Assembly (NCBI GenBank): GCA_019119895.1
Contig: DWWD01000020.1
Location: 1-64,000 of the forward strand
DNA: 64,000 nt
Direction of reading: 5' to 3'
From: Candidatus Anaerostipes avistercoris
GTDB lineage: Bacteria > Bacillota > Clostridia > Lachnospirales > Lachnospiraceae
This document shows, piece after piece, positions 53,393 to 61,551 of this stretch (positions are counted from its first letter, which is position 1; every line of letters begins with the position of its first letter). Position numbers and translations under genes: made by a program. The notes beneath the pieces were generated by a model, which was not told where the DNA came from, searched no databases, and worked only from the letters and a program-made list of their open reading frames with translations.

Positions 53393-55048
53393 ATGGTAAA
53401 AGCAGTCGTTCATCAGAAAACGTATATGGTGGAAAAAGGAACAACGCTGGGAGAACTGGCAGAGAAGATTCAGAAGCCGGGGGAACCGGAGATTCTGCTG
53501 GCTTATACAGACGGCAAGTTAAAGGAACTTTTTAAAACCATCGAAGAGGATTGTTACATAAGATTCGTAACTTTAAAAGAACAGGCCGGATATATGACGT
53601 ATAAGAGAACCGCGATGTTCATGTTCCTGAAAGCATGTGAAGATGTGATTGGAACAGGCGCTGTAGACGATATTGCGATCAAGTATTCCATCGGAAACAG
53701 CAGCTTTTGCGAGTTCCTGGTGAAAGATATTCAGGTGACCACGCAGCTGGCTCTGAAAATACAGGAACGGATGGAATGGCTGAGAGACCAGGATCTTCCT
53801 ATTACAAAACATGCTGTGGATACGTCAAAGGTAAGGAAATATTTTGAGAGCATCGGACTGAAGGAAAAAGAGAGACTGTTCCGTTTCCGGAGGGGCTCCA
53901 AAACAAATCTTTACTGTCTGGACGGATATGAAGATTATTTTTACGGCTATATGGCGCCTTCTACCGGATATATCAGGAATTTCCTTGTATCTCCCTATCA
54001 GGACGGCCTGGTCCTGCAGACGCCAAAGAGACATCAGACGGAAAAAATCGCAAAATTTTATCCTCAGCCGAAATTATTCCGTGTGATGCAGCGTTCCAGA
54101 GAATGGAGCAGGACCCTGGGGGTTGATACGGTGGGTGCTTTAAATGAGGTAATTACAGCAGGAGGTATCCGTCATCTGATCCTTCTGCAGGAAGGTCTTC
54201 AGGAGAAGCTGCTGTCAGATATTGCGGATAAGATCGTGCAGGAAAATAAAAAAATCGTGCTGATCGCCGGACCATCTTCTTCCGGAAAGACGACATTTTC
54301 CCACAGACTTTCCATACAGCTGGAAATTGCAGGAAAGCGGCCGCACCCGATTTCTCTGGATGATTATTTCTTTGACCGGGAAATGTCACCGAAAGATGAA
54401 ACCGGGAACTATAATTTTGAGACCATAGCTTCGCTGGATACGGAATTATTTACAAAGCATATGAATCAGCTGCTTCAGGGAGAGAAGATTTCCATGCCCA
54501 GTTATAACTTCCTGACGGGAAAGAGAGAATACCGGGGACATGAACTTCAGCTGGAGCATCATGATGTTCTTGTAATTGAAGGAATTCACGGCCTGAATAA
54601 TCAACTGTCAGAAAATCTGCCGAAAGAAAGCAAGTATAAGATATATGTCAGTGCCCTGAGCCAGATTAATCTGGATGAGCACAACCGGATTCCAAGTTCT
54701 GACGGCCGTCTGTTGAGAAGGATCGTGCGGGATTCTATGACAAGAGGGAATGACGCAAGGGCGACCATCGGCCGATGGGATTCCGTAAGAAGAGGTGAGG
54801 AAGAGAATATTTTCCCTTATCAGGAAGAAGCAGATATCATGTTTAATTCGGCGCAGATTTATGAACTGGCTGTTTTAAAACAGTATGCGGAACCGCTGCT
54901 GTTTGCGGTGCCGGAAGACTGTCCGGAGTATCAGGAAGCTAAGAGACTGCTGAAATTCCTGGATTATTTCCTTAATATCAAAAGTGAAGACATACCACAG
55001 ACTTCTCTTTTGAGAGAATTCATTGGAGGAAGCTGTTTTGAGACATAA
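53393..55048 (+). CDS. TGS-domain nucleoside (uridine-type) kinase
   Basis: A 551-residue fusion. Residues ~1-65 are TGS-like (TYMVEKGTTLGELAEKIQKP), ~70-270 resemble the second domain of threonyl-tRNA synthetase in a degenerate form, and ~280-480 are a uridine kinase/phosphoribulokinase domain with GPSSSGKTTFSHRLSIQL, SLDDYFFDRE and DVLVIEGIHGLN. It probably phosphorylates nucleosides such as uridine or cytidine; the role of the front half is unknown, perhaps regulatory. AAAAGGAGGGAAGCCT gives a strong start. It lies 18 bp after the Nif3-like gene. Confidence 0.9.
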   Translation: MVKAVVHQKTYMVEKGTTLGELAEKIQKPGEPEILLAYTDGKLKELFKTIEEDCYIRFVTLKEQAGYMTYKRTAMFMFLKACEDVIGTGAVDDIAIKYSIGNSSFCEFLVKDIQVTTQLALKIQERMEWLRDQDLPITKHAVDTSKVRKYFESIGLKEKERLFRFRRGSKTNLYCLDGYEDYFYGYMAPSTGYIRNFLVSPYQDGLVLQTPKRHQTEKIAKFYPQPKLFRVMQRSREWSRTLGVDTVGALNEVITAGGIRHLILLQEGLQEKLLSDIADKIVQENKKIVLIAGPSSSGKTTFSHRLSIQLEIAGKRPHPISLDDYFFDREMSPKDETGNYNFETIASLDTELFTKHMNQLLQGEKISMPSYNFLTGKREYRGHELQLEHHDVLVIEGIHGLNNQLSENLPKESKYKIYVSALSQINLDEHNRIPSSDGRLLRRIVRDSMTRGNDARATIGRWDSVRRGEEENIFPYQEEADIMFNSAQIYELAVLKQYAEPLLFAVPEDCPEYQEAKRLLKFLDYFLNIKSEDIPQTSLLREFIGGSCFET

Positions 55049-55092
55049 AAGAGCCTCTCTGAGAATTAATTCGTAAAATCAGAGAAATATTA

Positions 55093-55121
55093 TTGTTTCG
55101 GAAAATATTTTGTGATATGAT
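55093..55121 (+). promoter_or_regulatory. rnpB promoter
   Basis: TTGTTT (55093-55098) and TATGAT (55116-55121) with a 17-bp spacer; the RNA starts about ten bases after. Confidence 0.75.
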
Positions 55122-55130
55122 ATCACCTGT

Positions 55131-55482
55131 GCTCAGACAGACAAATGGCCGCGCCATTTCAGACGAAAGGGAAATGGTGAGGAAAGTCCGGGCTTCACAG
55201 GGCAGGATGCCAGATAACGTCTGGTAGGGGTGACCCTCAAGCTAGTGCAACAGAAATAAACCGCCGGTCTCTGACCGGTAAGGGTGGAAAGGCAAGGTAA
55301 GAGCTTACCGCCTGTCTGGTAACAGACAGGGCACATGTAAACCTCATCCGAAGCAAGACCGAATAGAAAACGATAAATTGGCCCGATTTGTTTTCAGGTG
55401 GGTCGCTGGAGCCTGCTGGCAACAGCAGGTCGAGATAGATGGCCATTCAACGACAGAACCCGGCTTATCGGCTGTCTGAGCA
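55131..55482 (+). ncRNA. rnpB: RNase P RNA (class A-type)
   Basis: Diagnostic blocks are in order: GAGGAAAGTCCGGGCTTC, GGTAGGGGTGACCCTC, AGGGTGGAAAGGCAAGGTAA, and near the 3' end GACAGAACCCGGCTTATC. The terminal helix P1 is visible: GCTCAGACAG (55131-55140) pairs with CTGTCTGAGC (55473-55482). It is the catalytic RNA that matures tRNA 5' ends. About 350 bases, usual for the class. A promoter and a terminator frame it. Confidence 0.97.
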
Positions 55483-55503
55483 TATAAGAAATGTGAAAAA
55501 AAG

Positions 55504-55549
55504 AGTAAGATATTGATGAAAAACACTTCATCCGTATCTTACTTTTTTT
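55504..55549 (+). terminator. Intrinsic terminator after rnpB
   Basis: AGTAAGATA and TATCTTACT (plus inner GATGAA/TTCATC) form a long hairpin, followed by seven T. Confidence 0.9.
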
Positions 55550-55597
55550 GTGCGATACGCCCGGAGGACGGCCGCCGTGCCTGCACGAGCGGGCAGC
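55550..55597. repeat. GC-rich intergenic element, copy 2
   Basis: GTGCGATACGCCCGGAGGA, then CGGCCGCCGTGCCTGCACG, closely similar to 46089-46136, and again directly after an intrinsic terminator. The rest of 55598-55669 holds only a 9-bp hairpin (CATTTTCCG/CGGAAAATG at 55619-55640). Confidence 0.55.
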
Positions 55598-55669
55598 TGA
55601 AAGAACATCCAGAAGTCTCATTTTCCGTTGTCGGAAAATGGCGGATTTTCGTAGCCGGAAAAAAATGTA

Positions 55670-55685
55670 TTGAAAGAACTTTCAA
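55670..55685. promoter_or_regulatory. Putative RpiR operator A
   Basis: TTGAAAG-AA-CTTTCAA, a perfect palindrome 16 bp before the nanE promoter -35. Its center is 31 bp from the second site. The TGAAA/TTTCA arms are of the kind bound by RpiR/MurR regulators. Confidence 0.6.
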
Positions 55686-55700
55686 AAATCGTTTGTGATA

Positions 55701-55729
55701 TTGAAATTAATTTAAAAAGAAGTTATGAT
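55701..55729 (+). promoter_or_regulatory. nanE-rpiR-nagB-nagA promoter with overlapping operator B
   Basis: TTGAAA (55701-55706), 17-bp spacer, TATGAT (55724-55729). The -35 lies inside an imperfect palindrome TTGAAAT-TA-ATTTAAA (55701-55716), like operator A. Repressor bound there would block polymerase. Confidence 0.7.
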
Positions 55730-55751
55730 GAATTCATAAAGGAGGGAGATC

Positions 55752-56438
55752 ATGAATCAGAAGATCAAGCAGCTGAAAGGAAAGCTGATCGTATCCTGTC
55801 AGGCACTGCCGGAGGAACCGCTTCATTCTTCTTTTATTATGGGAAGGATGGCACTGGCGGCCAAAGAAGGCGGAGCAGCCGGGATTCGTGCGAACACCAG
55901 AGAGGACATTCGAGAGATACAATCACAGGTTGACCTGCCGGTTATCGGAATCGTGAAGCAGAATTATGAAGGATGTGATGTGTATATCACGCCTACGATG
56001 AAAGAAGTTGACCAGCTGATGGAAGTGAAACCGGAGATTATCGCGCTGGATGCCACAGAGGCTGAACGGCCGGGAGGATTGCCGCTGGATGAATTTTTCC
56101 ATCAGATCAAAGAGAAATATCCGGAGCAGCTGTGGATGGCAGACTGTTCTACGGTGGAAGAAGCGCTTCACGCAGATGAACTGGGATTTGACTTTATTGG
56201 AACGACTTTAGTAGGATACACAAAACAGAGCAGAGACTTAAAGATTGAAGCCAATGATTTCGAAGTTCTAAGGACGATTCTGGATCAGGTGAAACATCCG
56301 GTGATCGCGGAAGGAAATGTAAATACTCCGGAGAAAGCCAGAAGAGTGCTGGAACTGGGAGCTTACAGTGTTGTAGTAGGTTCTGCGATTACGAGACCGC
56401 AGCTGATCACGAAATCATTTACAGAAGCTTTAAAATAG
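55752..56438 (+). CDS. nanE: N-acylglucosamine-6-phosphate 2-epimerase
   Basis: A 228-residue TIM-barrel Nan[67 protein letters not shown] and [20 protein letters not shown] are all conserved. It converts ManNAc-6-P to GlcNAc-6-P. AAAGGAGGGAGATC gives a strong start. In the same operon nagA and nagB take the product to fructose-6-P. No nanA or nanK is seen here, so ManNAc-6-P comes from elsewhere or from imported ManNAc. Confidence 0.96.
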   Translation: MNQKIKQLKGKLIVSCQALPEEPLHSSFIMGRMALAAKEGGAAGIRANTREDIREIQSQVDLPVIGIVKQNYEGCDVYITPTMKEVDQLMEVKPEIIALDATEAERPGGLPLDEFFHQIKEKYPEQLWMADCSTVEEALHADELGFDFIGTTLVGYTKQSRDLKIEANDFEVLRTILDQVKHPVIAEGNVNTPEKARRVLELGAYSVVVGSAITRPQLITKSFTEALK

Positions 56439-56456
56439 AATACTGGAGAATGCAGT

Positions 56457-57272
56457 ATGGAATACTATGTAAAATCAGTTCTTCCCATTATTGAATCTAA
56501 TTATGAAAATTTTACGCCTCTGGAGAAGACCATTGCGGATTTTTTTATTCATAACAGGGAAAAGGCTGATTTCTCGGCCAAAGCAATCGCAAAGCGTTTG
56601 TTTGTGTCGGAAGCGTCGCTGTCGAGATTTGCGAAAAAATGCGGATATCGGGGATACAGGGAATTCATCTATCAGTATGAGGAAACATTTATGGAGAAGC
56701 AGGCGGCTGTGGCCAGCCATACAAGAATGGTGCTCAATGCCTATCAGGAGCTTCTCAATAAAACGTACAGTCTGCTGGATGAAGATCAGGTCATAAGGAT
56801 CTGCGATATGCTGGAGCAGGCAGAGAGAGTTTTTGTATGTGGAAGAGGAAATTCCGGTCTCGCGGCCAGAGAGATGATGCTTCGTTTCGTAAGGATCGGA
56901 GTTGATATCGATGCGATCCAGGATTCAGATCTGATGAGGATTCAGGCAGTCTTTCAGAAAGAGGGATGCCTTGTGATCGGAATCAGCATCGGCGGAGAAG
57001 CAAAAGATGTACTTTACATGCTTCAGGAATCTCACAAAAGAGGCGCGAAAACCATTTTGATAACAGGAAACAATCACGAGGAACATCGGGAATTCTGCGA
57101 TGAACAGGTTCTGATCCCTTCATTGAAATACCTGAACTATGGAAACGTCATTTCACCACAGTTCCCGATTCTGGTCATGCTGGATCTGATCTATTCCTTC
57201 TATTTAAAGAAGGATACATACAGGAAGGAAGCACTGCATGACAATACCGTCAAAGCATTAAAAGGAGAATAA
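56457..57272 (+). CDS. RpiR/MurR-family transcriptional regulator with SIS domain
   Basis: A 271-residue regulator. Residues 1-80 are the HTH_6 domain (FTPLEKTIADFFIHNREKAD, then SAKAIAKRLFVSEASLSRFA). Residues ~110-250 form the SIS sugar-phosphate domain (VFVCGRGNSGLAAREM, GCLVIGISIGGEAKDVLYML). Such regulators sense amino-sugar phosphates; here probably GlcNAc-6-P or ManNAc-6-P. It sits inside the operon it most likely controls, 18 bp after nanE and 2 bp before nagB. Confidence 0.93.
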   Translation: MEYYVKSVLPIIESNYENFTPLEKTIADFFIHNREKADFSAKAIAKRLFVSEASLSRFAKKCGYRGYREFIYQYEETFMEKQAAVASHTRMVLNAYQELLNKTYSLLDEDQVIRICDMLEQAERVFVCGRGNSGLAAREMMLRFVRIGVDIDAIQDSDLMRIQAVFQKEGCLVIGISIGGEAKDVLYMLQESHKRGAKTILITGNNHEEHREFCDEQVLIPSLKYLNYGNVISPQFPILVMLDLIYSFYLKKDTYRKEALHDNTVKALKGE

Positions 57273-57274
57273 AA

Positions 57275-58018
57275 ATGAGAATTTATAAAACAAAAGATTA
57301 CGATGAAATGAGCAGAGTAGCAGCTAACATTATTTCCGCACAGGTTATTTTAAAGCCGGAATCTATTCTCGGACTGGCAACCGGATCTTCTCCGATCGGT
57401 GTTTATGATCAGCTGGTAGAATGGTACAAGAAAGGTGATCTGGACTTCTCCAGGGTAACAACTGTCAACCTGGATGAATACAAAGGACTGCCAAAAGAAA
57501 ATGAACAGAGCTATTACTACTTTATGCATGAATATTTATTTGACAAAGTAAATATCAATGTGGAAAATACATACCTTCCGGACGGTATGAACATGGACAG
57601 TGAGGCAGAAGCTGCCCGCTATGAAGAAGTGCTGGCATCTGTTGGACAGGTTGATCTTCAGCTTCTTGGAATGGGACATAACGGACATATCGGATTCAAT
57701 GAGCCGGGTGATGTATTTGCGAAAGCAACGCACTGTGTTGATCTGAAAGAAAGCACCATTGAAGCAAACAAGAGATTCTTTGAATCTGCGGATGATGTTC
57801 CAAGACAGGCATACAGCATGGGAATCGGAACGATTCTGAAATCTAAGAAACTTCTTGTTGTTGTCAGTGGAGAAGGCAAAGCAGAAGCGCTGAAGAATTC
57901 TATCTGCGGTCCTGTAACGCCGCAGGTTCCTGGATCCATCCTGCAGTTCCATCCGGATGTAACGATCGTAGCAGACGAAGCTGCTTTATCTAAAGTACCG
58001 GAAGAATATTTAAAATAG
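57275..58018 (+). CDS. nagB: Glucosamine-6-phosphate deaminase
   Basis: A 247-residue NagB: LATGSSPIGVYDQLVEWYKK, VNLDEYKGLPKENEQSYYYF with the catalytic Asp, LGMGHNGHIGFNEPG with the catalytic His region, and VSGEGKAEALKN. It turns glucosamine-6-P into fructose-6-P and ammonia. AAAAGGAGAATAAAA precedes the start. Full length for Firmicutes. Confidence 0.97.
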   Translation: MRIYKTKDYDEMSRVAANIISAQVILKPESILGLATGSSPIGVYDQLVEWYKKGDLDFSRVTTVNLDEYKGLPKENEQSYYYFMHEYLFDKVNINVENTYLPDGMNMDSEAEAARYEEVLASVGQVDLQLLGMGHNGHIGFNEPGDVFAKATHCVDLKESTIEANKRFFESADDVPRQAYSMGIGTILKSKKLLVVVSGEGKAEALKNSICGPVTPQVPGSILQFHPDVTIVADEAALSKVPEEYLK

Positions 58019-58033
58019 CATAAATCAGCCTCA

Positions 58034-58059
58034 GTCCCACTGTTTTTGGACAGTGGGAC
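58034..58059 (+). terminator. Hairpin between nagB and nagA
   Basis: GTCCCACTGT pairs with ACAGTGGGAC around TTTTGG. The following run is AGGGTCTTTTAC, only partly T-rich, so it may reduce instead of stop transcription into nagA. Confidence 0.6.
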
Positions 58060-58089
58060 AGGGTCTTTTACAGAAAAGAAGGTTATGAT

Positions 58090-59253
58090 ATGATCATAAA
58101 AAATGTAAAAATCTACAGACCGGATAAAACATTTGTATCCGGAAATGTTGTGATAAAAGGAGACCGGATCGCTGAAATTCTTCCGGAAGAATCAAAGGAA
58201 GCAGCAGGGGAAGAGATTCTGGACGGAAATGGCTGCTACTGTCTCCCGGGCATGATTGATCTGCATTTTCACGGATGCAAAGGAATGGATGTCTGCGACG
58301 GAACGAAAGAGGCGCTGGATGAAATTACCGCTTATGAAGCGTCAATCGGAGTCACAGCCATAGCGCCGGCGACTATGACGCTTCCTGTGGAAGAGCTGGA
58401 GGCGGTCCTGACCAACGCTGCCGCTTATAAAAAGAGTCAGGAAGAAGGCACAGCGCCGGCAGGCGCCGATCTTGTGGGAATCAACATGGAAGGTCCTTTT
58501 ATCAGCAAAGTAAAAAAAGGTGCCCAGGATGAGAGAAATATTATTCCATGCAGTACGGAAGTATATAGGAGATTCCAGAAAGCTGCCGGAGGACTTGTGA
58601 AATTCATCGGAATTGCGCCGGAAGAATCTGAGACAGAAGATTTTATCCGGGATGTAAAAAGTGAGGTTTCGGTATCTCTCGCTCACACCAATGCGGATTA
58701 TGACACAGCAAAGAAGGCATTTGACGCCGGAGCAGATCATGCTGTGCATCTCTATAATGCCATGCCGGCTTTCAGTCACCGGGAGCCGGGAGTTGTGGGA
58801 GCTGTGGCGGACAGCAGCCATGTTATGGCGGAAATCATCTGTGACGGCGTTCACATCCATCCTGCGGTTGTGCGGGCTACGTTCCGGATGATGGGAGAAG
58901 ACCGGATGATTCTGATCAGTGACAGTATGCGTGCGGCAGGTATGCCGGACGGCGAATATACACTGGGCGGTCTGGATGTGAAAGTCCGCGGAAACCAGGC
59001 GACGTTGATATCTGACGGAGCTCTGGCCGGTTCTGTAACGCCGCTGCCGGACTGTGTAAGAACCGTAGTAAGGGAAATGGGGATTCCTCTGGAGATAGCA
59101 GCAGCATGCGCGACCATCAATCCTGCCAGAAGCCTTGGAATTGATGATATGTATGGATCCATTGAAGCAGGAAAAAAAGCAGATCTCGTATTATGGGATA
59201 AAGATCTGAATCTTAAGACTGTCATCAAGGACGGGAAAATATTTCCGTCATAA
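58090..59253 (+). CDS. nagA: N-acetylglucosamine-6-phosphate deacetylase
   Basis: A 387-residue NagA amidohydrolase: metal motif GMIDLHFHGCKGMDVCDG, NMEGPFISKVKKGAQDE, SLAHTNADYDTAKKAFDAGA, HLYNAMPAFSHREPG, and ICDGVHIHPAVVRATF. The catalytic Asp is in LISDSMRAAGMPDG. It removes acetate from GlcNAc-6-P and feeds nagB. GAAGGTTATGAT precedes ATG 58090, a moderate site. The genes together degrade GlcNAc- and ManNAc-type sugars from mucin or cell walls. Confidence 0.97.
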   Translation: MIIKNVKIYRPDKTFVSGNVVIKGDRIAEILPEESKEAAGEEILDGNGCYCLPGMIDLHFHGCKGMDVCDGTKEALDEITAYEASIGVTAIAPATMTLPVEELEAVLTNAAAYKKSQEEGTAPAGADLVGINMEGPFISKVKKGAQDERNIIPCSTEVYRRFQKAAGGLVKFIGIAPEESETEDFIRDVKSEVSVSLAHTNADYDTAKKAFDAGADHAVHLYNAMPAFSHREPGVVGAVADSSHVMAEIICDGVHIHPAVVRATFRMMGEDRMILISDSMRAAGMPDGEYTLGGLDVKVRGNQATLISDGALAGSVTPLPDCVRTVVREMGIPLEIAAACATINPARSLGIDDMYGSIEAGKKADLVLWDKDLNLKTVIKDGKIFPS

Positions 59254-59284
59254 AATTTTTATCATATAGCCTGTATCTTTGAAG

Positions 59285-59322
59285 AATCCGGAGGGTGTCT
59301 GCCTGTCCGGATTCTGTTTTTT
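59285..59322 (+). terminator. Intrinsic terminator after nagA
   Basis: GAATCCGGA and TCCGGATTC pair, followed by TGTTTTTT. The T run is shared with the long palindrome that follows. Confidence 0.85.
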
Positions 59323-59374
59323 ATTTCATAGGATTAACGTGTCTTTTGACACCCTAATCCTATGAAATAAAAAA
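59317..59374. repeat. Long perfect palindrome with nested hairpin
   Basis: TTTTTTATTTCATAGGATTA (59317-59336) and its exact reverse complement at 59355-59374 enclose a second hairpin GTGTC-TTTT-GACAC. Twenty perfect pairs are far more than a terminator needs. Confidence 0.85.
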
Positions 59375-59480
59375 GCTCCGCTGTCTGATACCCGGAAATG
59401 TCTTTGAAACGTTAGAAAAATTCATGGATTTGTAAGAATATTTTCTGAAAAGCTGCATACACTATACCAAAGGAGCGTAT

Positions 59481-60119
59481 GTGACATTGAAGAAAAAAAT
59501 GAAAATTGCAGCCATCGTATGTTCCGTCGGTTTATGCAGTTTTGGGCAGAGGGTATGCGCCAGCGAGTTCATGCAGCTCCCAAAAGAAAGCAGCATCAGG
59601 ATGGAACATCTGGTTCAGACGAAACTTTTAAAAGAACAAAGAGAATATCTTTTACAGGCACAGCTGGTGACAAAAATCAATCTGGAAAAACAGATTCAGG
59701 AAAAACCAGTGTATATTCAGGGAACGGACCATCAGGTGACAGAGAGAGAACGGTCCATTCTGGAGAGAATCGTGGAAGCAGAAGCCACGGACAAAGATAT
59801 GAAAAGTAAAATACTGGTGGCAAATGTCATTCTCAACCGTGTCCGTTCGGATGAATTTCCGGATTCCATTGAAGCGGTTGTCTTTCAGAGGGAAAATGGA
59901 AATGTACAGTTTTCTCCGACGGCAGATGGAAGATATGAATCTGTCAGCGTGACAGAGAGTACAAAAGAGAGTGTGGACAGAGCATTAAAAGGTGAAGATT
60001 ATTCGGAGGGAGCTCTGTATTTTGTAGAAAAAACCATAGCAAATCCGAAAAATGTGTCCTGGTTCGAGCAGTCTCTGACCAGACTCTTTACCTATGAGGG
60101 TCATTCTTTTTACAAATAA
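59481..60119 (+). CDS. SleB-like cell wall hydrolase
   Basis: A 212-residue secreted protein: an N-terminal basic stretch and signal helix (KKKMKIAAIVCSVGLCSF, with likely cleavage after VCA), a helical linker, then residues ~100-210 of the Hydrolase_2/SleB fold (ERSILERIVEAEATDKDMKS, KILVANVILNRVRSDEFPDS, QFSPTADGRYESV). The Glu in VEAEA is the expected catalytic residue. It cleaves peptidoglycan, in spore germination or growth; no other germination gene is near. GTG 59481 follows AAAGGAGCGTAT. Confidence 0.88.
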   Translation: MTLKKKMKIAAIVCSVGLCSFGQRVCASEFMQLPKESSIRMEHLVQTKLLKEQREYLLQAQLVTKINLEKQIQEKPVYIQGTDHQVTERERSILERIVEAEATDKDMKSKILVANVILNRVRSDEFPDSIEAVVFQRENGNVQFSPTADGRYESVSVTESTKESVDRALKGEDYSEGALYFVEKTIANPKNVSWFEQSLTRLFTYEGHSFYK

Positions 60120-60134
60120 AGAAGTAAATTTTTC

Positions 60135-60163
60135 TTGACAATGACAGACAAAAGTATTATGAT
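60135..60163 (+). promoter_or_regulatory. Promoter of the T-box-controlled transporter operon
   Basis: TTGACA (60135-60140), 17-bp spacer, TATGAT (60158-60163). Confidence 0.85.
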
Positions 60164-60174
60164 TTTAAACAAAT

Positions 60175-60441
60175 AGAAAAGAAACCGTTGAGAAAGAGTA
60201 GTAAGCAGGATCAGAATGATTCCCAGAGAGCTGCAGGCGGTGGAATTGCAGCATGAGTTCCCTGACGAATGGACTTTCGAGGGTGATTTTGAAATAGCAG
60301 TAGGAATCGCCGGGCACCCGACCCGTTATCACAGTGGGCATATATGATAGTATATGATGAGAGTGGACATGTTTATGTCAATTTGAGTGGTACCGCGGAT
60401 ATTTCGCCTCAGGCAGAGATGCCTGGGGCTTTTCTTTTTTC
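60175..60441 (+). ncRNA. T-box riboswitch, Trp specifier (UGG)
   Basis: The antiterminator T-box GAGTGGTACCGCGG is at 60386-60399. Stem I shows CCCAGAGAGCTGCAGG and the loop arm GACGAATGGACTTTCGAGG, where TGG (60270-60272) followed by A is in the specifier position. The terminator GCCTCAGGC/GCCTGGGGC (60406-60429) ends in TTTTCTTTTTT. Uncharged tRNA-Trp would stabilise the antiterminator and turn on the ABC importer. The specifier is read by eye from stem I; Trp agrees with the TrpXYZ-like genes. Confidence 0.9.
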
Positions 60442-60512
60442 TATTTGCAGATGCGAAAGACCGGTGAAACATCCGGCCGGAACAAAAAATAGGAATAAAA
60501 AGGAGAGACATT

Positions 60513-61529
60513 ATGAGATCAATGAAAAAAGTACTGGCAGCAGGACTGGCTGCGGTTATGGCAATGGCAATGGCGACAGGATGCGGAAACAGCGGTGGAA
60601 GCAGTTCCGATGAAACGTATCAGATCGGAATTCTTCAGTTTGCGGAGCATGGCTCCCTGGATAACTGCCGGGAAGGTTTCCTCAAAGGACTGGAAAATGA
60701 AGGGATTAAAGAAGGGGATAATCTGGAAGTTACATATCAGAATTCTCAGGCAGACACGGCAACGGACAATCAGATTGCTTCCAATTTTGCTTCCAAAGAT
60801 TTTGACCTGATCTGCGCAATTGCGACGCCGAGTGCACAGAGCGCATACAATGCGGTAAAAGACAGCGATACGCCAGTCATCTATACAGCCGTAACGTCTC
60901 CGGAGGAAGCCGGATTTGTAGATGACGACGGGAATAACGTTGGAAATATTACCGGAACTTCCGATATGGTGCTGGCCGATCAGCAGCTGGAGCTGATTCG
61001 TCAGATGATGCCGGACGCAAAGAAAGTCGGTATTTTCTACAGCACAAATGAGGCGAATTCAAAAGCCGGAATTGCAGCTTATGAAAAAGTGGCAGATAAA
61101 TATGGATTTGAAATTGTGACGCAGGGTATCACATCTTCTGCGGATATGCCGATGGCGGCAGACAGCCTGATCAAGAAAGTGGACTGCATCACAAACCTGA
61201 CAGATAATCTGGTTGTCAGCAACATGCAGACTTATCTTGAAAAAGCAAATGAAGCCAATATCCCGGTATTTGGTTCTGAAGTAGAACAGGTAAAATTAGG
61301 ATGTGTGGCATGTGTGGGAATCAATTTTGTGGACCTTGGAGAGCAGACAGGAGAGATGGCAGCCAAAGTCTTAAAAGGCGAGGCAGAAGCAAAAGATATG
61401 GATTATGAGTCCTTCAAAGAAGGAGATATTATTGTAAATACAGCCGCAGCAAAGAAAATCGGAATGACGATCAGTCAGGATATTCTTGACGAAGCAGATG
61501 AGACATTTGACGAGATCAGTGCGGAATAA
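60513..61529 (+). CDS. ABC transporter substrate-binding lipoprotein (TrpX-like)
   Basis: A 338-residue protein with a lipoprotein signal (MKKVLAAGLAAVMAMAMATG then Cys24 or so) and a Ser/Gly linker, followed by the ABC_sub_bind fold: YQIGILQFAEHGSLDNCREG, IATPSAQSAYNAVKDSDTPV, IGIFYSTNEANS-like VGIFYSTNEANSKAG. Proteins of this family with a Trp T-box are the TrpX component of TrpXYZ importers. AAAGGAGAGACATT precedes ATG 60513; ATG 60522 is possible. The operon continues with the permease after 22 bp. Confidence 0.9.
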   Translation: MRSMKKVLAAGLAAVMAMAMATGCGNSGGSSSDETYQIGILQFAEHGSLDNCREGFLKGLENEGIKEGDNLEVTYQNSQADTATDNQIASNFASKDFDLICAIATPSAQSAYNAVKDSDTPVIYTAVTSPEEAGFVDDDGNNVGNITGTSDMVLADQQLELIRQMMPDAKKVGIFYSTNEANSKAGIAAYEKVADKYGFEIVTQGITSSADMPMAADSLIKKVDCITNLTDNLVVSNMQTYLEKANEANIPVFGSEVEQVKLGCVACVGINFVDLGEQTGEMAAKVLKGEAEAKDMDYESFKEGDIIVNTAAAKKIGMTISQDILDEADETFDEISAE

Positions 61530-61551
61530 TAATCAGGAGATGTAAAATACT

